Positions 1 to 8,190 of a stretch of 64,000 nt of DNA are shown here, piece after piece; the stretch's first letter is position 1; every line of letters starts with the position of its first letter. Source of the stretch: Campylobacter concisus (GTDB lineage: Bacteria; Campylobacterota; Campylobacteria; Campylobacterales; Campylobacteraceae). The position numbers and the translations under genes were made by a program. The stretch covers positions 1 to 64,000 of the forward strand of contig NZ_PIRM01000005.1 of assembly GCF_003049735.1 (NCBI RefSeq). The letters run 5' to 3'. The notes under the pieces were generated by a model. That model was not told the origin of the DNA, made no database searches, and was given only the letters and a program-made list of their open reading frames with translations.

Positions 1-25
1 CGTACTTTAATATCTATACTTTTAA

Positions 26-48
26 TCCCAAAGGAAATTCCTTTGGGA
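26..48. terminator. Stem-loop terminator at left edge
   Basis: An 11-bp perfect inverted repeat (TCCCAAAGGAA and its complement around one A) is followed on the plus strand by a T-rich stretch. It probably ends a plus-strand transcript whose gene lies outside the window. The remaining sequence up to position 190 shows no gene. Confidence 0.55.
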
Positions 49-190
49 TATTCTTTCTTATCATTAAATTTTTATAATTGTTTGTCTTTTTAACTAGCAT
101 CAGATTTACAAAATTTTAGTTATTTAAGTAGTTAGTATATAAATTAGTAAGTCTGGATGATAAACAAAGGCTGGAAATGGATTAAAATTT

Positions 191-218
191 GGCGGTAAAT
201 GTAGATAAATTTACCGCC
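191..218 (-). terminator. Terminator of the binding-protein gene
   Basis: The 10-bp stem GGCGGTAAAT/ATTTACCGCC with an 8-nt loop lies 12 bases beyond the stop codon of the minus-strand binding-protein gene. On that strand it runs into AAATTTTAAT. Confidence 0.7.
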
Positions 219-229
219 GCAAGGATAAA

Positions 230-1252
230 TTATTTTCCAGTTGGGTCTAAGCCATTTAAGATGTAATTTACTTCATCATCGCTTAGCTCGTAGTGTAAAA
301 ACTCTTTATAAAATTTCTTAGTTTCAGCTGCTATATCTATATCTTTAAAAATTTCAGGATGTAATATCTTAGCCGCCCATAAAATTTGCAAAGCTCCCTC
401 GGCGCCGTATCTATCCCAGCTAAAAACGCCGGTAGGATTTACGTAAACTCTTTTATTTTTTACAGCGTTAGTATCTGCGTAGATAGGATTTTCGTATATT
501 TTTTTCAAAATTTCTGGAGCTTTGGCTCTGCCTATGATGATCACATCTGGATTTATATTTGGGATCTCTTCTGCGTTTAGTTCAAGCATATTTCCAGCTT
601 TTTGAACCGCATTTACTCCGCCTGCGACTCTTATCCACTCGTCTATGATCGTATTTGTGCCGTCAATCTTAAATAAATTTTTGCTGTCGGCTATGTGAAG
701 TACTTTTGGTCTATCTGACGCAGCGATCTTATCTGTTTTACTTAGCGCTTTTTTAAGGTTGCCGTCAAAATATTCGTTAAATTTCTCCGCGATCTTCGGC
801 GCGTCGCCTCCTATGACCTCAGCCATTATAGATACGCTCTTTTTCATATCCGCATGATTCGTAAATGACGGATAAAACACGGTAAAGCCGTTTTTGGTTA
901 GCTCTTCTTCGTTCTTTTTATCGGCGGCTATGACGACGTCTGGGCTTAGTTTGATTAGCTCTTCTACCTGTAAGTCTTTTCCGTTTACGCCGTTTGGAAT
1001 GCTTGAAATCCTAGGATAAATATGCGCAAACCATTTGTTGTTTTTGATAAGATCGGTAGTCGCTACTATTTTATCAGCGCCGCCTAGCATTAATATGATT
1101 TGATTGTTCGCATACCAAAGTGTGGCGATTTTTTCTACTTTTGTGGGGACTTTTACGACATCACCAGTGATGTCCTTGACATCTCTAAACTCAGCTGCAT
1201 TAAGCAAAAGGCTTGCAAACAGCACCACTAAAGCCATGAAAATTTTTTTCAT
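230..1252 (-). CDS. Periplasmic substrate-binding protein of an iron-siderophore/cobalamin-type ABC transporter
   Basis: A 340-aa protein with a Sec signal peptide at residues 1-19 (KKIF, hydrophobic core, NA-A cleavage site) and no lipobox cysteine, so it is probably soluble in the periplasm. The body fits the Peripla_BP_2 (BtuF/FepB-like) fold: an N-terminal lobe with KIATLWYANN and SPDVVIAADKK, a long linking helix around residues 150-175, and a C-terminal lobe ending in a WDRYGAEGALQILWAAKILHPE-type segment seen in iron-siderophore binding proteins. No permease or ATPase gene is visible, so partners lie elsewhere or left of the window. A stem-loop follows the gene and an AT-rich promoter region precedes it. 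The family is secure; the ligand (ferric siderophore, haem or corrinoid) cannot be told from sequence. Confidence 0.85.
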   Translation of the reverse strand: MKKIFMALVVLFASLLLNAAEFRDVKDITGDVVKVPTKVEKIATLWYANNQIILMLGGADKIVATTDLIKNNKWFAHIYPRISSIPNGVNGKDLQVEELIKLSPDVVIAADKKNEEELTKNGFTVFYPSFTNHADMKKSVSIMAEVIGGDAPKIAEKFNEYFDGNLKKALSKTDKIAASDRPKVLHIADSKNLFKIDGTNTIIDEWIRVAGGVNAVQKAGNMLELNAEEIPNINPDVIIIGRAKAPEILKKIYENPIYADTNAVKNKRVYVNPTGVFSWDRYGAEGALQILWAAKILHPEIFKDIDIAAETKKFYKEFLHYELSDDEVNYILNGLDPTGK

Positions 1253-1421
1253 TTTTTCTCCTTATGTTAAATATATATTTTTACATATAAGTGCTAATGC
1301 TATATATTATCGCCTTAATAAACAATATCCTTACAATATAAATTTCTAATTTAGAGCTTTAAAATTTATGAGCGAATGTGGATTTTTATCTATTATTGAT
1401 AGATTAAATTTATAGCAAGGA

Positions 1422-1452
1422 CTCCCCTTCTTGCACTGGGCAAAAAAGGGAG
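1422..1452 (-). terminator. Stem-loop after astA
   Basis: On the minus strand a 13-bp stem (CTCCCTTTTTTGC with GCAAGAAGGGGAG, two G-U pairs, 5-nt loop) starts 11 bases beyond the astA stop codon. The T-run after it is weak, but position and stability fit a transcript end. Confidence 0.6.
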
Positions 1453-1462
1453 GAAAGAGAGA

Positions 1463-3298
1463 TTATTTCTCAAAAGCTTTTTGCAAGCTAAACGGAAACG
1501 CTTGATAGCCCATCGCATTTGTCATTTTTATCTCGATGCTTGGCTCTTTTGCGCCCCACTCAAACTCATCGATGTGTGGGCTTGGAAGTCCTACTGGGCG
1601 ACCTTTTGCGATGTCAAACTGCATACCAGCAACGGCTGAGTAGACCATCACGCTATCAAGGTCATCTTGATACTGCGTAAGGCTAGTGACCGAACTATAC
1701 CACTCTTTGCCACGCTCTTTGCCGTACTCCCAAATTTGCTCAACAGTCTTTTTCTTTTCATCTATTTTATAAACGACTGCGCGAGAGTACTTCATGCCAG
1801 CGATGGCTGGTTGCTCCATACCCCTTGTGTCGCCGTTGTCAAAGACACTTAGATAAATTTCGCCTTTTTTAGACTTGCTATCTATCCTAAATGCTGTGTG
1901 CTGCGTCCATTGCCAGTCAAAGCCACCTTTGTCGCTTTCATATCCTGGGCATTTTGAGTACTCATCTTCGCAGACGATTTTGTTACCTTTGCTATCAACT
2001 GGCTGAAGGAGTTTATCTTTAAATTTATCGCTCCAGCCCTTGTGAGCGCCCATGATCCATTTTACTTGTTTATCTCGGCCGATCTTGATAACTGCGTCTT
2101 GGTGGCGGCTTGAGATAATGATGCTATCATCGCTTGGATCATAATCCACGCTATTTACGTGTGCCCAGTTACGTCCAGGACCTGCTCCAACGATATCGCC
2201 CCATTTATCGTGCGTATCCATAGACTGAAGCTCATCAGAGCTTGCTGTGTGGCCTGCTTTTTTAGCGTCTATGTTTAAGCAAACCGCACCTTGATCAAGT
2301 GTTTTTAGCACGATATCGCGGTAAGGATCGAGGATTTCATATAGTCTAAAGTCATCAACTACATTGCCATCTCTGTCAAGCTCAACGATCACGTCGCGCA
2401 CTGTTCTTACGTTTTTGCCATCAGCCCTTTTGTAGTCGGCATTTGCCACGCGCAAGAAGTAGTGTCCGTTTTGTGCTACGTCCATTGAGTGTGAGAAGTC
2501 GTTGTAGCTAGCTGGTAGCTCACGGTTGAAAATTTCTCTACCCATGATGTCGTATTTTGCGTATCTTTGACCATATCCCCAAGTCATCGCACCGTCGTCA
2601 TTTTGCTTAAAGCCCATCATTACGCCAGCATGAAATGGCTGTTTTAGATCATAAATTTTGCTTGGCTCAAGGTACCATCTAACCTCGCCTTTTGTGTCAA
2701 GGATGAAGTTATTTGGGCTGTAGTTCCACTCGATCGCACCGCCAGCTGGGTTGTTCCAAACGACTTTTGTGCCCTTGCCTGTTTTATTTACAAAGTTATT
2801 TACGTAGTAGAGGCGGTTAGCAAATTTAGCACTCGCAGGCTTAGTAACCTCGATCTTGTCAAATAGCGCGCCCTTTTGATTTGGCGTGCCAGCGCTTTCT
2901 AGGTAGATGGCTGGAGCGTAAATTTTATAGCTCTCTTTTATGTGCTCGGTCTTACCCTTGTAGCTCTTGTCGTACTCGACTTCAACAGTGTTTTGATAGT
3001 CAGGGTACATGCCAAAAACAGGTATGCCGCCATGCGTGCGAAGATGCTTATCAGCCACTTTGTAGCTTATCACCTGACCGCCTTGTTTTGGCACGATGGT
3101 TACTTTTGCATTGCTTAGTGTGTAGCCACCATTTTTGATGACTGCTGTAAGTGGAGCAGTGTCGTATGGATTTACCACTACTTCGCCTATTTGCCCAGTG
3201 ATAGCATAGTCAAGTTTAGCTCCGCTTGGGCCGCCTATCGCAAAAGCGCTTGAGCAAAGCACAGAAGCTAGCGCAACACAACTCAAAGTCTTTTTCAT
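1463..3298 (-). CDS. astA: Aryl-sulfate sulfotransferase (periplasmic)
   Basis: A 611-aa protein with a signal peptide (about residues 1-20, AFA cleavage). It belongs to the AssT/AstA family, which moves sulfate between phenolic compounds without PAPS. An N-terminal immunoglobulin-like domain (about 25-135) precedes a six-bladed propeller. The residues that form the active site in the uropathogenic E. coli enzyme are all present: H270 (FSHSMD), H380 (NWAHVNS), R398 (SSRHQD) and the transiently sulfated H467 (WTQHTAF). C443 and C450 match the short-range disulfide of that enzyme. In E. coli the partner genes dsbL and dsbI lie beside assT; here the corresponding pair is on the opposite strand across a CMD gene. 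The RBS is AAGGAG. A terminator-like hairpin lies in the likely leader. Confidence 0.95.
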   Translation of the reverse strand: MKKTLSCVALASVLCSSAFAIGGPSGAKLDYAITGQIGEVVVNPYDTAPLTAVIKNGGYTLSNAKVTIVPKQGGQVISYKVADKHLRTHGGIPVFGMYPDYQNTVEVEYDKSYKGKTEHIKESYKIYAPAIYLESAGTPNQKGALFDKIEVTKPASAKFANRLYYVNNFVNKTGKGTKVVWNNPAGGAIEWNYSPNNFILDTKGEVRWYLEPSKIYDLKQPFHAGVMMGFKQNDDGAMTWGYGQRYAKYDIMGREIFNRELPASYNDFSHSMDVAQNGHYFLRVANADYKRADGKNVRTVRDVIVELDRDGNVVDDFRLYEILDPYRDIVLKTLDQGAVCLNIDAKKAGHTASSDELQSMDTHDKWGDIVGAGPGRNWAHVNSVDYDPSDDSIIISSRHQDAVIKIGRDKQVKWIMGAHKGWSDKFKDKLLQPVDSKGNKIVCEDEYSKCPGYESDKGGFDWQWTQHTAFRIDSKSKKGEIYLSVFDNGDTRGMEQPAIAGMKYSRAVVYKIDEKKKTVEQIWEYGKERGKEWYSSVTSLTQYQDDLDSVMVYSAVAGMQFDIAKGRPVGLPSPHIDEFEWGAKEPSIEIKMTNAMGYQAFPFSLQKAFEK

Positions 3299-3357
3299 AA
3301 CATCTCCTTTAGATAAATTTTATAAACTCTACTCATAAAGCTTATAAAATTTAGAAA

Positions 3358-3380
3358 AAGCCTTGGAACGCCCAAGGCTT
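3358..3380 (-). promoter_or_regulatory. Terminator-like hairpin in the astA leader (possible attenuator)
   Basis: The 9-bp perfect stem AAGCCTTGG/CCAAGGCTT with a 5-nt loop is followed on the minus strand by TTTTTCTAAATTTT. It lies 60 bases upstream of the astA start codon on the coding strand. No minus-strand gene precedes it, so it would act inside the astA leader if transcription starts at the TATAA-like boxes near 3437-3468. Confidence 0.5.
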
Positions 3381-3543
3381 AAAATAGGTAAAAGGAGTAA
3401 TAAAAAATATTGCGTCCTTCGTAATTGTAATAAAACCTTATAACATAAAAATCACGATAAACTTTATAATGGCTTAAAATCTAAATTTATATTAAAAATT
3501 TTTGTCTTTTTGGATATTAAGCTAGCATTTACGCTTTAGCACT

Positions 3544-3549
3544 TATAAT
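3544..3549 (+). promoter_or_regulatory. -10 box of the CMD-family gene
   Basis: A perfect TATAAT lies 26 bases before the ATG at 3576. No recognisable -35, as is usual for Campylobacter promoters. Confidence 0.6.
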
Positions 3550-3575
3550 CAGCCCCAAATAATGGAGCAGAACTT

Positions 3576-4322
3576 ATGACACTAACTTACAATGCAAAGA
3601 AAATTTATGAAATTTGGTTTGAATCAAAAAGTGAGCTTGAAGAGAGCAATGCTAGCTTTTTAGAGGATTATTTAAATTTTTTAGGCGATATTAGTGAGGT
3701 GATAAATATTGATGAAAAAACAAGGCTTTCGGTTATCATCGCCTCTCTTTGCGTGAGTAAAGGCGCAAAAAGCTCATTTAAAAGCTTCGTTAGGGCTGCT
3801 TTAAATGTAGGCGTATCAGCAAAAGAGATAAGAGAAATTTTATATCAAGCAGTGCCTTATGCTGGGCTTGGCAAGGTAGAAGATTATATATTTTTAGCTG
3901 ATGAAATTTTTAGTGAGCGCTATATAGAGCCTGAAAATATGCCTAAAAAGTCAAGAGAAAGCAGAGGTGAACGAGGCCTTGAGATACAAAGAAAACTCTT
4001 CCCAGCGGTTGATAAATTTATCGCATCAATGCCAAATGATCAAAAACATATAATGGAGTTTTTATCGCAAAACTGCTTTGGCGATTTTTATGCAAGAGAT
4101 GGGCTTAGTTTAGAGCTTAGAGAACTTTTGACATTTGTCTACATCACGACTCTTGGCTTTGCAAAGCCACAGCTTTTAGGGCACATTGCTGCAAATTTTG
4201 GCATCGGCAACGATAGAGCTAAACTAATAAGCATTGTTACGACACTTATACCATTTATAGGCTATCCAAGTGCTTTAAACGCATTATCAGCAATAAATGA
4301 GATAAGCTCTAGTAAAAATTAA
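3576..4322 (+). CDS. Carboxymuconolactone decarboxylase (CMD) family protein, double domain
   Basis: A 248-aa cytoplasmic protein with two CMD-like helical repeats: residues about 40-108 (DEKTRLSVIIASLC ... EIREILYQAVPYAGLGKVEDYI) and about 165-240 (LELRELLTFVYITTLG ... GHIAANFGIGNDRAKLI). Neither half carries the CxxC redox pair of AhpD, so thiol-dependent peroxidase activity is unlikely. The gene sits between astA and the dsb pair, which suggests a shared condition of expression with aryl-sulfate metabolism, but this is inference. Start supported by the TATAAT at 3544. Confidence 0.75.
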   Translation: MTLTYNAKKIYEIWFESKSELEESNASFLEDYLNFLGDISEVINIDEKTRLSVIIASLCVSKGAKSSFKSFVRAALNVGVSAKEIREILYQAVPYAGLGKVEDYIFLADEIFSERYIEPENMPKKSRESRGERGLEIQRKLFPAVDKFIASMPNDQKHIMEFLSQNCFGDFYARDGLSLELRELLTFVYITTLGFAKPQLLGHIAANFGIGNDRAKLISIVTTLIPFIGYPSALNALSAINEISSSKN

Positions 4323-4437
4323 ATTTTTAATCAATGCGATATCTTATAAATTTCAGCCAAAATTTATTCTAGCGTTAAATTTGCGGTTGAGCTTGGTTGT
4401 AGAATAACTCAAAATAAATCATCTAAAGGAGATTATC

Positions 4438-5094
4438 ATGAGTTTTCTATCTAAATTTAGTAAGGCTATCTTTGCTGTTGCGGTGGCTTGTGCGATTAGT
4501 GCTAGTGCATTTAGTGAGGGTGAGGACTACGTCAAGCTTGAAAAGCCGCTAAGCGCGGGACAAAATACGCTAGTTAAAATTTTTAGCTACGCTTGCCCAT
4601 TTTGCTACAAGTATGATAAGAGCGTCACTCCAAAGGTAGTTGAGAAAATCCCTGGGCTAAAATACGAACCATTTCATCTAAAGACAAAGGGCGATTATGG
4701 CGATGTTGCGAGCAAGGTCTTTGCTGTGCTTATCGTTATGGACGAGGCAAAAGGTGTCGGCTTATTTGATGAAAATTCGCTATTTAAAAAGGCTAAATTT
4801 GCCTACTACAAGGCTTATCACGACAAAAAAGAGCGCTGGAGCGATGGCAAAGACGCCGAGGGCTTTTTAAAGACCGGACTTGAGGCTGCTGGCGTTAGTA
4901 AGGCAGACTACGAAAAAGAGCTAGCTAATCCAAAAGTGACCGAGCTGCTTAAAAAGTGGGATGAGAGCTATGATGTGGCTAAAATTCAAGGCGTGCCAGC
5001 ATTTGTCGTAAATGGCAAATATCTCATCATGACAAAATCAATCAGCTCGCTTGATGGCATGGCAGCACTCATCGAAGAGCTTCTTAAAAAATAA
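4438..5094 (+). CDS. dsbA: DsbA/DsbL-like periplasmic thiol:disulfide oxidoreductase
   Basis: A 218-aa protein with an N-terminal signal peptide (residues 1-25, ASA cleavage), the thioredoxin-fold active site C53-P-F-C56 (YACPFCYKYD) and the cis-proline loop IQGVPAFVV (P187). It donates disulfides to secreted proteins. The downstream DsbB-like gene starts 8 bases after its stop, and astA is close by on the other strand. By analogy with the E. coli assT-dsbL-dsbI locus it is probably the dedicated oxidant of the AstA disulfide. The RBS AAAGGAG is strong. Assignment to DsbL rather than general DsbA rests on context only. Confidence 0.88.
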   Translation: MSFLSKFSKAIFAVAVACAISASAFSEGEDYVKLEKPLSAGQNTLVKIFSYACPFCYKYDKSVTPKVVEKIPGLKYEPFHLKTKGDYGDVASKVFAVLIVMDEAKGVGLFDENSLFKKAKFAYYKAYHDKKERWSDGKDAEGFLKTGLEAAGVSKADYEKELANPKVTELLKKWDESYDVAKIQGVPAFVVNGKYLIMTKSISSLDGMAALIEELLKK

Positions 5095-5102
5095 GGCGCC
5101 AC

Positions 5103-5723
5103 ATGAGCTTTTTTAAAAAAATGGCCAAATTTCAAGACTCACGCATCTCTTGGGCGATCTTAGTCTTTGTAAGCGTCGCACTTGTCGTTATCGCGCACTC
5201 GCTCTTTCAAAACTACGCCTATATGCCTCCTTGCGAGCAGTGTGTCTATATACGTTTTGCATTTTTATGTATGGCACTTGGCGGCGTGATCGCTATGATA
5301 AACCCAAAAAATTTGCTATTTGCTCTAATTGGCTACGTCTTTGCCTTTTGGGGAGCGGTGCAGGGCATAATGTATAGCGTAAAGCTAGCTAAAATCCATG
5401 ATGCGGTGCATGGCGATGATCCTTTTGGCGTGCAGGGCTGCTCTACTGAGCCACACTATCCATTTGGCTTGCCGCTTGAGAAGTGGGCACCTGACTGGTT
5501 TATGCCAACGGGGGACTGCGGATATGACAGCCCTATGGTGCCTGATGGCGTGGTGCTAAGTGATTTGCAAAAGAACATAGTTGATCTTTACGCAGACGGC
5601 TGGTATCTTGTGCCGTCCTCTAAATTTATGTCGATGGCTGATTGCACGCTGCTTGGATTTGGTGTTTGTTTTGTAGTGCTTGCACTTATGCTCGTTTCAA
5701 AGCTTTTATCCTTTTTAAAATGA
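5103..5723 (+). CDS. dsbI: DsbB/DsbI-like quinone-dependent membrane oxidoreductase
   Basis: A 206-aa membrane protein with predicted helices at about 15-35, 48-66, 70-92 and 182-203. The first periplasmic loop holds C44-E-Q-C47. The long second loop holds C113 and C139, matching the two cysteine pairs of DsbB. It re-oxidises the DsbA-like partner and passes electrons to quinone. The gene follows dsbA at 8 bases and ends at a strong terminator, so the two form an operon. Its 206 aa exceeds E. coli DsbB (176 aa), mostly through the second periplasmic loop, as in DsbI proteins. Confidence 0.88.
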   Translation: MSFFKKMAKFQDSRISWAILVFVSVALVVIAHSLFQNYAYMPPCEQCVYIRFAFLCMALGGVIAMINPKNLLFALIGYVFAFWGAVQGIMYSVKLAKIHDAVHGDDPFGVQGCSTEPHYPFGLPLEKWAPDWFMPTGDCGYDSPMVPDGVVLSDLQKNIVDLYADGWYLVPSSKFMSMADCTLLGFGVCFVVLALMLVSKLLSFLK

Positions 5724-5727
5724 ATTT

Positions 5728-5751
5728 AGTTAGCCCAAATTTGGGCTAACT
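5728..5751 (+). terminator. Palindromic stem-loop after dsbI
   Basis: A 24-base perfect palindrome (AGTTAGCCCAAA and complement) starts 5 bases after the dsbI stop. The kinase gene then has its own TATACT box near 5756, so this probably separates the two transcripts. Confidence 0.6.
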
Positions 5752-5768
5752 TAGGATATACTGCGCGT

Positions 5769-7418
5769 ATGGGTATTAATTTAAAATCACAAAATATTAA
5801 AATCTACGCCATCATCTTGCTTGCTAGCCTTTTTGTAATACTTCTTGGGCTAAATATTTACAGCAATGCAAAAGAGAAAATTATAGAGCTATCTGATAAA
5901 AATAACATAGCAGTTAGCAAAAATATCGTAAATAACTTTCAAATTTGGCTTGATGAACGTATAAATTCACTCATTCGTGCGTCAAAATTTATACAAAATG
6001 CAGACATCGTAGATGACGATGAAAAGATAGCTGGCTTTATAAAGCTCTTTAAACAAAACGCGAAAGAATTTGATCTAATGCAGCTTTTAAGGGATGATGG
6101 AGAAATTTTTGTAGACGGAGAGAAAATTTTAGAAGAAGTTATGCCAAAGAGTGAAAGAGCAGGGCTTATCTGGTATGTTGAGACAAAAAATACAAATGCC
6201 CCAAGCGTAAATTTCATGCAAAAACATAAAATTTTAAAAGGCTCAACTCTAAATTTATGCGTTCCAGTCACAAAACAAGCGAAATTTAAAGCAGCACTTT
6301 GTGGCGTCGTGCGTATAGAAAATATCTTTAACAGCATTAAAAATTTTAGTCTTGCGCCAAATTCTTACTCATTTTTGGTGACTCATAGCGGTGAAATTTT
6401 AACATCGATACCTGATCTTGCTTTAAAAAAAGAGATCGAGGAGAAATTTAAAGAGTTGTTTTTAAAAGATGAAGACATTACAAGCTTAAAAATAGGACAA
6501 AATTTAATCCAAGTAGCTGAGATACCAACGATAAATTGGTTCATAGGAGCTGGCACAAATAATGAAGAGGAAATTTCAGCTTTAACAAAAGAAGCTTTAA
6601 AAAATGCTCTAAGCTTGCTCTTTGCCTTCGTTGCGCTCACATTTTTGGCAAATATCCTTCATAATTTTATGTATAACAAGATAAAAAAGATACAAGATGA
6701 GTATGAAACTTTGCTGACTCATAGAGCCAAAATGAGTGAGGCTGGCGAGCTAATAAGTGGTATCAATCATCAATTCATTCAGCCAGTAAATTCTCTAAAA
6801 CTAATGCTAAGCTCGTGCATAATGTTAAAAAAGGAAGGCAAACTAAGCGACGAGGAGCTAATAAATTTACTTGAAAAAGGGCAAAGCTCAGTTAAACTTC
6901 TTTCAAGTACTATTGAAATTTTTAGAAATTTTTACAAAAGCGCTGAAAATGTGAGCGAATTTGAGATACAAACAAGCGTTAAAAACCTAATAACTCTCAT
7001 GCACACAGAGCTAAGCCGTGCAAATGTTAGTGTAAAATTTAGCGGCTTTAATGAACAAAAAGTTCGTCAGATAGAAAATATAATCCAACAAATTTTGCTA
7101 ATCCTAATACACAACGCAAAAGACTCACTTGTTGAAAGCTACAAAGATGAGCCACTAAAACGTATCATCGAGATAAAATTTAGAAGCTTTGAAGATAAAT
7201 GCTACATCGGAGTTTATGACAATGGAAATGGCGTAAGTGAGCAAATGAGTGAGAAAATTTTTACTTGGCTAAATACCACCAAAAAGCAAGGAAATGGCAT
7301 AGGACTTTATTTTGCTAAAAAGCTAGCGCAAGAAAAGCTAAATGGTGACGTAAGACTCGTAAATAACGCAAAGCCAACGGTGTTTGAACTAAGTTTTGAT
7401 ATAAATTTAAAGGACTAA
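5769..7418 (+). CDS. Sensor histidine kinase with periplasmic sensor domain
   Basis: A 549-aa membrane kinase. TM1 is at about 11-31 and TM2 at about 278-298. The 245-residue periplasmic part between them resembles a dCache-type sensor. The H-box has the pattern GINHQFIQPV with H334, of the NtrB-like type seen in many Campylobacterota kinases. The HATPase domain shows the N-box IHNAKDSL, the G1 box DNGNG and the G2 box GNGIGLYFAK. The response-regulator gene starts 1 base after the stop codon, so they are a cognate pair. The signal is unknown. Confidence 0.9.
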   Translation: MGINLKSQNIKIYAIILLASLFVILLGLNIYSNAKEKIIELSDKNNIAVSKNIVNNFQIWLDERINSLIRASKFIQNADIVDDDEKIAGFIKLFKQNAKEFDLMQLLRDDGEIFVDGEKILEEVMPKSERAGLIWYVETKNTNAPSVNFMQKHKILKGSTLNLCVPVTKQAKFKAALCGVVRIENIFNSIKNFSLAPNSYSFLVTHSGEILTSIPDLALKKEIEEKFKELFLKDEDITSLKIGQNLIQVAEIPTINWFIGAGTNNEEEISALTKEALKNALSLLFAFVALTFLANILHNFMYNKIKKIQDEYETLLTHRAKMSEAGELISGINHQFIQPVNSLKLMLSSCIMLKKEGKLSDEELINLLEKGQSSVKLLSSTIEIFRNFYKSAENVSEFEIQTSVKNLITLMHTELSRANVSVKFSGFNEQKVRQIENIIQQILLILIHNAKDSLVESYKDEPLKRIIEIKFRSFEDKCYIGVYDNGNGVSEQMSEKIFTWLNTTKKQGNGIGLYFAKKLAQEKLNGDVRLVNNAKPTVFELSFDINLKD

Positions 7419-7419
7419 A

Positions 7420-8100
7420 ATGCAAGAAGTCTTAGAAATTTTAAAAAAGACGTCCGTCTTGGTAGTCGAAGATGACGATATGGCAAGAGAGCTTATTATT
7501 AGCGGGCTTAAACCTTATTGCGAGCAGGTAATTGGTGCTTGTAATGGACAAGATGGCGTGGAGAAATTTAAAAAGCAAGGCTTTGATATTGTGATGAGCG
7601 ATATTCACATGCCAGTGCTTAATGGCTTTGAGATGATGAATGAGATGAAGCGCACAAAGCCGCACCAAAAATTTATCGTCTTTACCTCTTATGATAGCGA
7701 TGAAAATTTGATAAAAAGCATGGAGGAAGGGGCGATGCTCTTTTTAAAAAAGCCTATTGATATGAAGGATCTTAGAGCAATGCTTATTAGTTTAAGTTTT
7801 GAACGAGATGAAAAGCTAGTTTATTTAAGCGATGAGGTGAGTATAAATTTAAAAAGAGAGAAAATTTATAAAAACGGCATTGAAATTTATCTTAGCTTTT
7901 TGCAAAATAAGATATTTTGGCTCTTTGCTTATAATCTAAATAAGCTAGTTACTTATGAGATGATAGAAGAATTTGTCTATGAAAGCGATGTTAGCAAGGC
8001 GGCTATCCAAAATGTGATACTTCGCCTAAAACGTGAGCTTGGTGTGAAATTTAAAAACATCAGCGAGAGTGGATATATTTTAATCACAAAATCTGAATGA
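7420..8100 (+). CDS. Response regulator, receiver plus winged-helix DNA-binding domain
   Basis: A 226-aa protein. The receiver domain (about 12-125) has the acidic pair EDDD (17-20), phospho-acceptor D61 (IVMSDIHMP), the switch residue T89 (VFTSYD) and K111 (FLKKP). The C-terminal part (about 130-224) ends in the OmpR-like winged-helix pattern AIQNVILRLKRELG ... ISESGYIL. Coupled to the kinase gene by 1 base. The retention-module gene starts 90 bases downstream on the same strand and is a possible target. Confidence 0.9.
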   Translation: MQEVLEILKKTSVLVVEDDDMARELIISGLKPYCEQVIGACNGQDGVEKFKKQGFDIVMSDIHMPVLNGFEMMNEMKRTKPHQKFIVFTSYDSDENLIKSMEEGAMLFLKKPIDMKDLRAMLISLSFERDEKLVYLSDEVSINLKREKIYKNGIEIYLSFLQNKIFWLFAYNLNKLVTYEMIEEFVYESDVSKAAIQNVILRLKRELGVKFKNISESGYILITKSE

Positions 8101-8118
8101 TTTGGAATTATCGTCACC

Positions 8119-8134
8119 TTGTACCATAGTACAA
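8119..8134. promoter_or_regulatory. 16-bp palindrome, possible operator
   Basis: TTGTAC-CATA-GTACAA has 6-bp arms and a 4-bp centre. It lies between the response-regulator stop and the start of the retention-module gene, just before an AT-rich promoter-like stretch (AATATACTAAAATA). It could be a dimeric regulator site or a weak hairpin. Confidence 0.35.
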
Positions 8135-8190
8135 TATACAAAAGTAATTAAATATACTAAAATACCGACAAATAAAAATAAGGAATAAAG

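Noticed and set aside
3360..3380. Possible sigma-54 promoter (GG-N10-GC) before astA and the CMD gene
   Set aside because: The spacing fits by chance because the sequence is a perfect inverted repeat, and the TTGC of the -12 box is missing.
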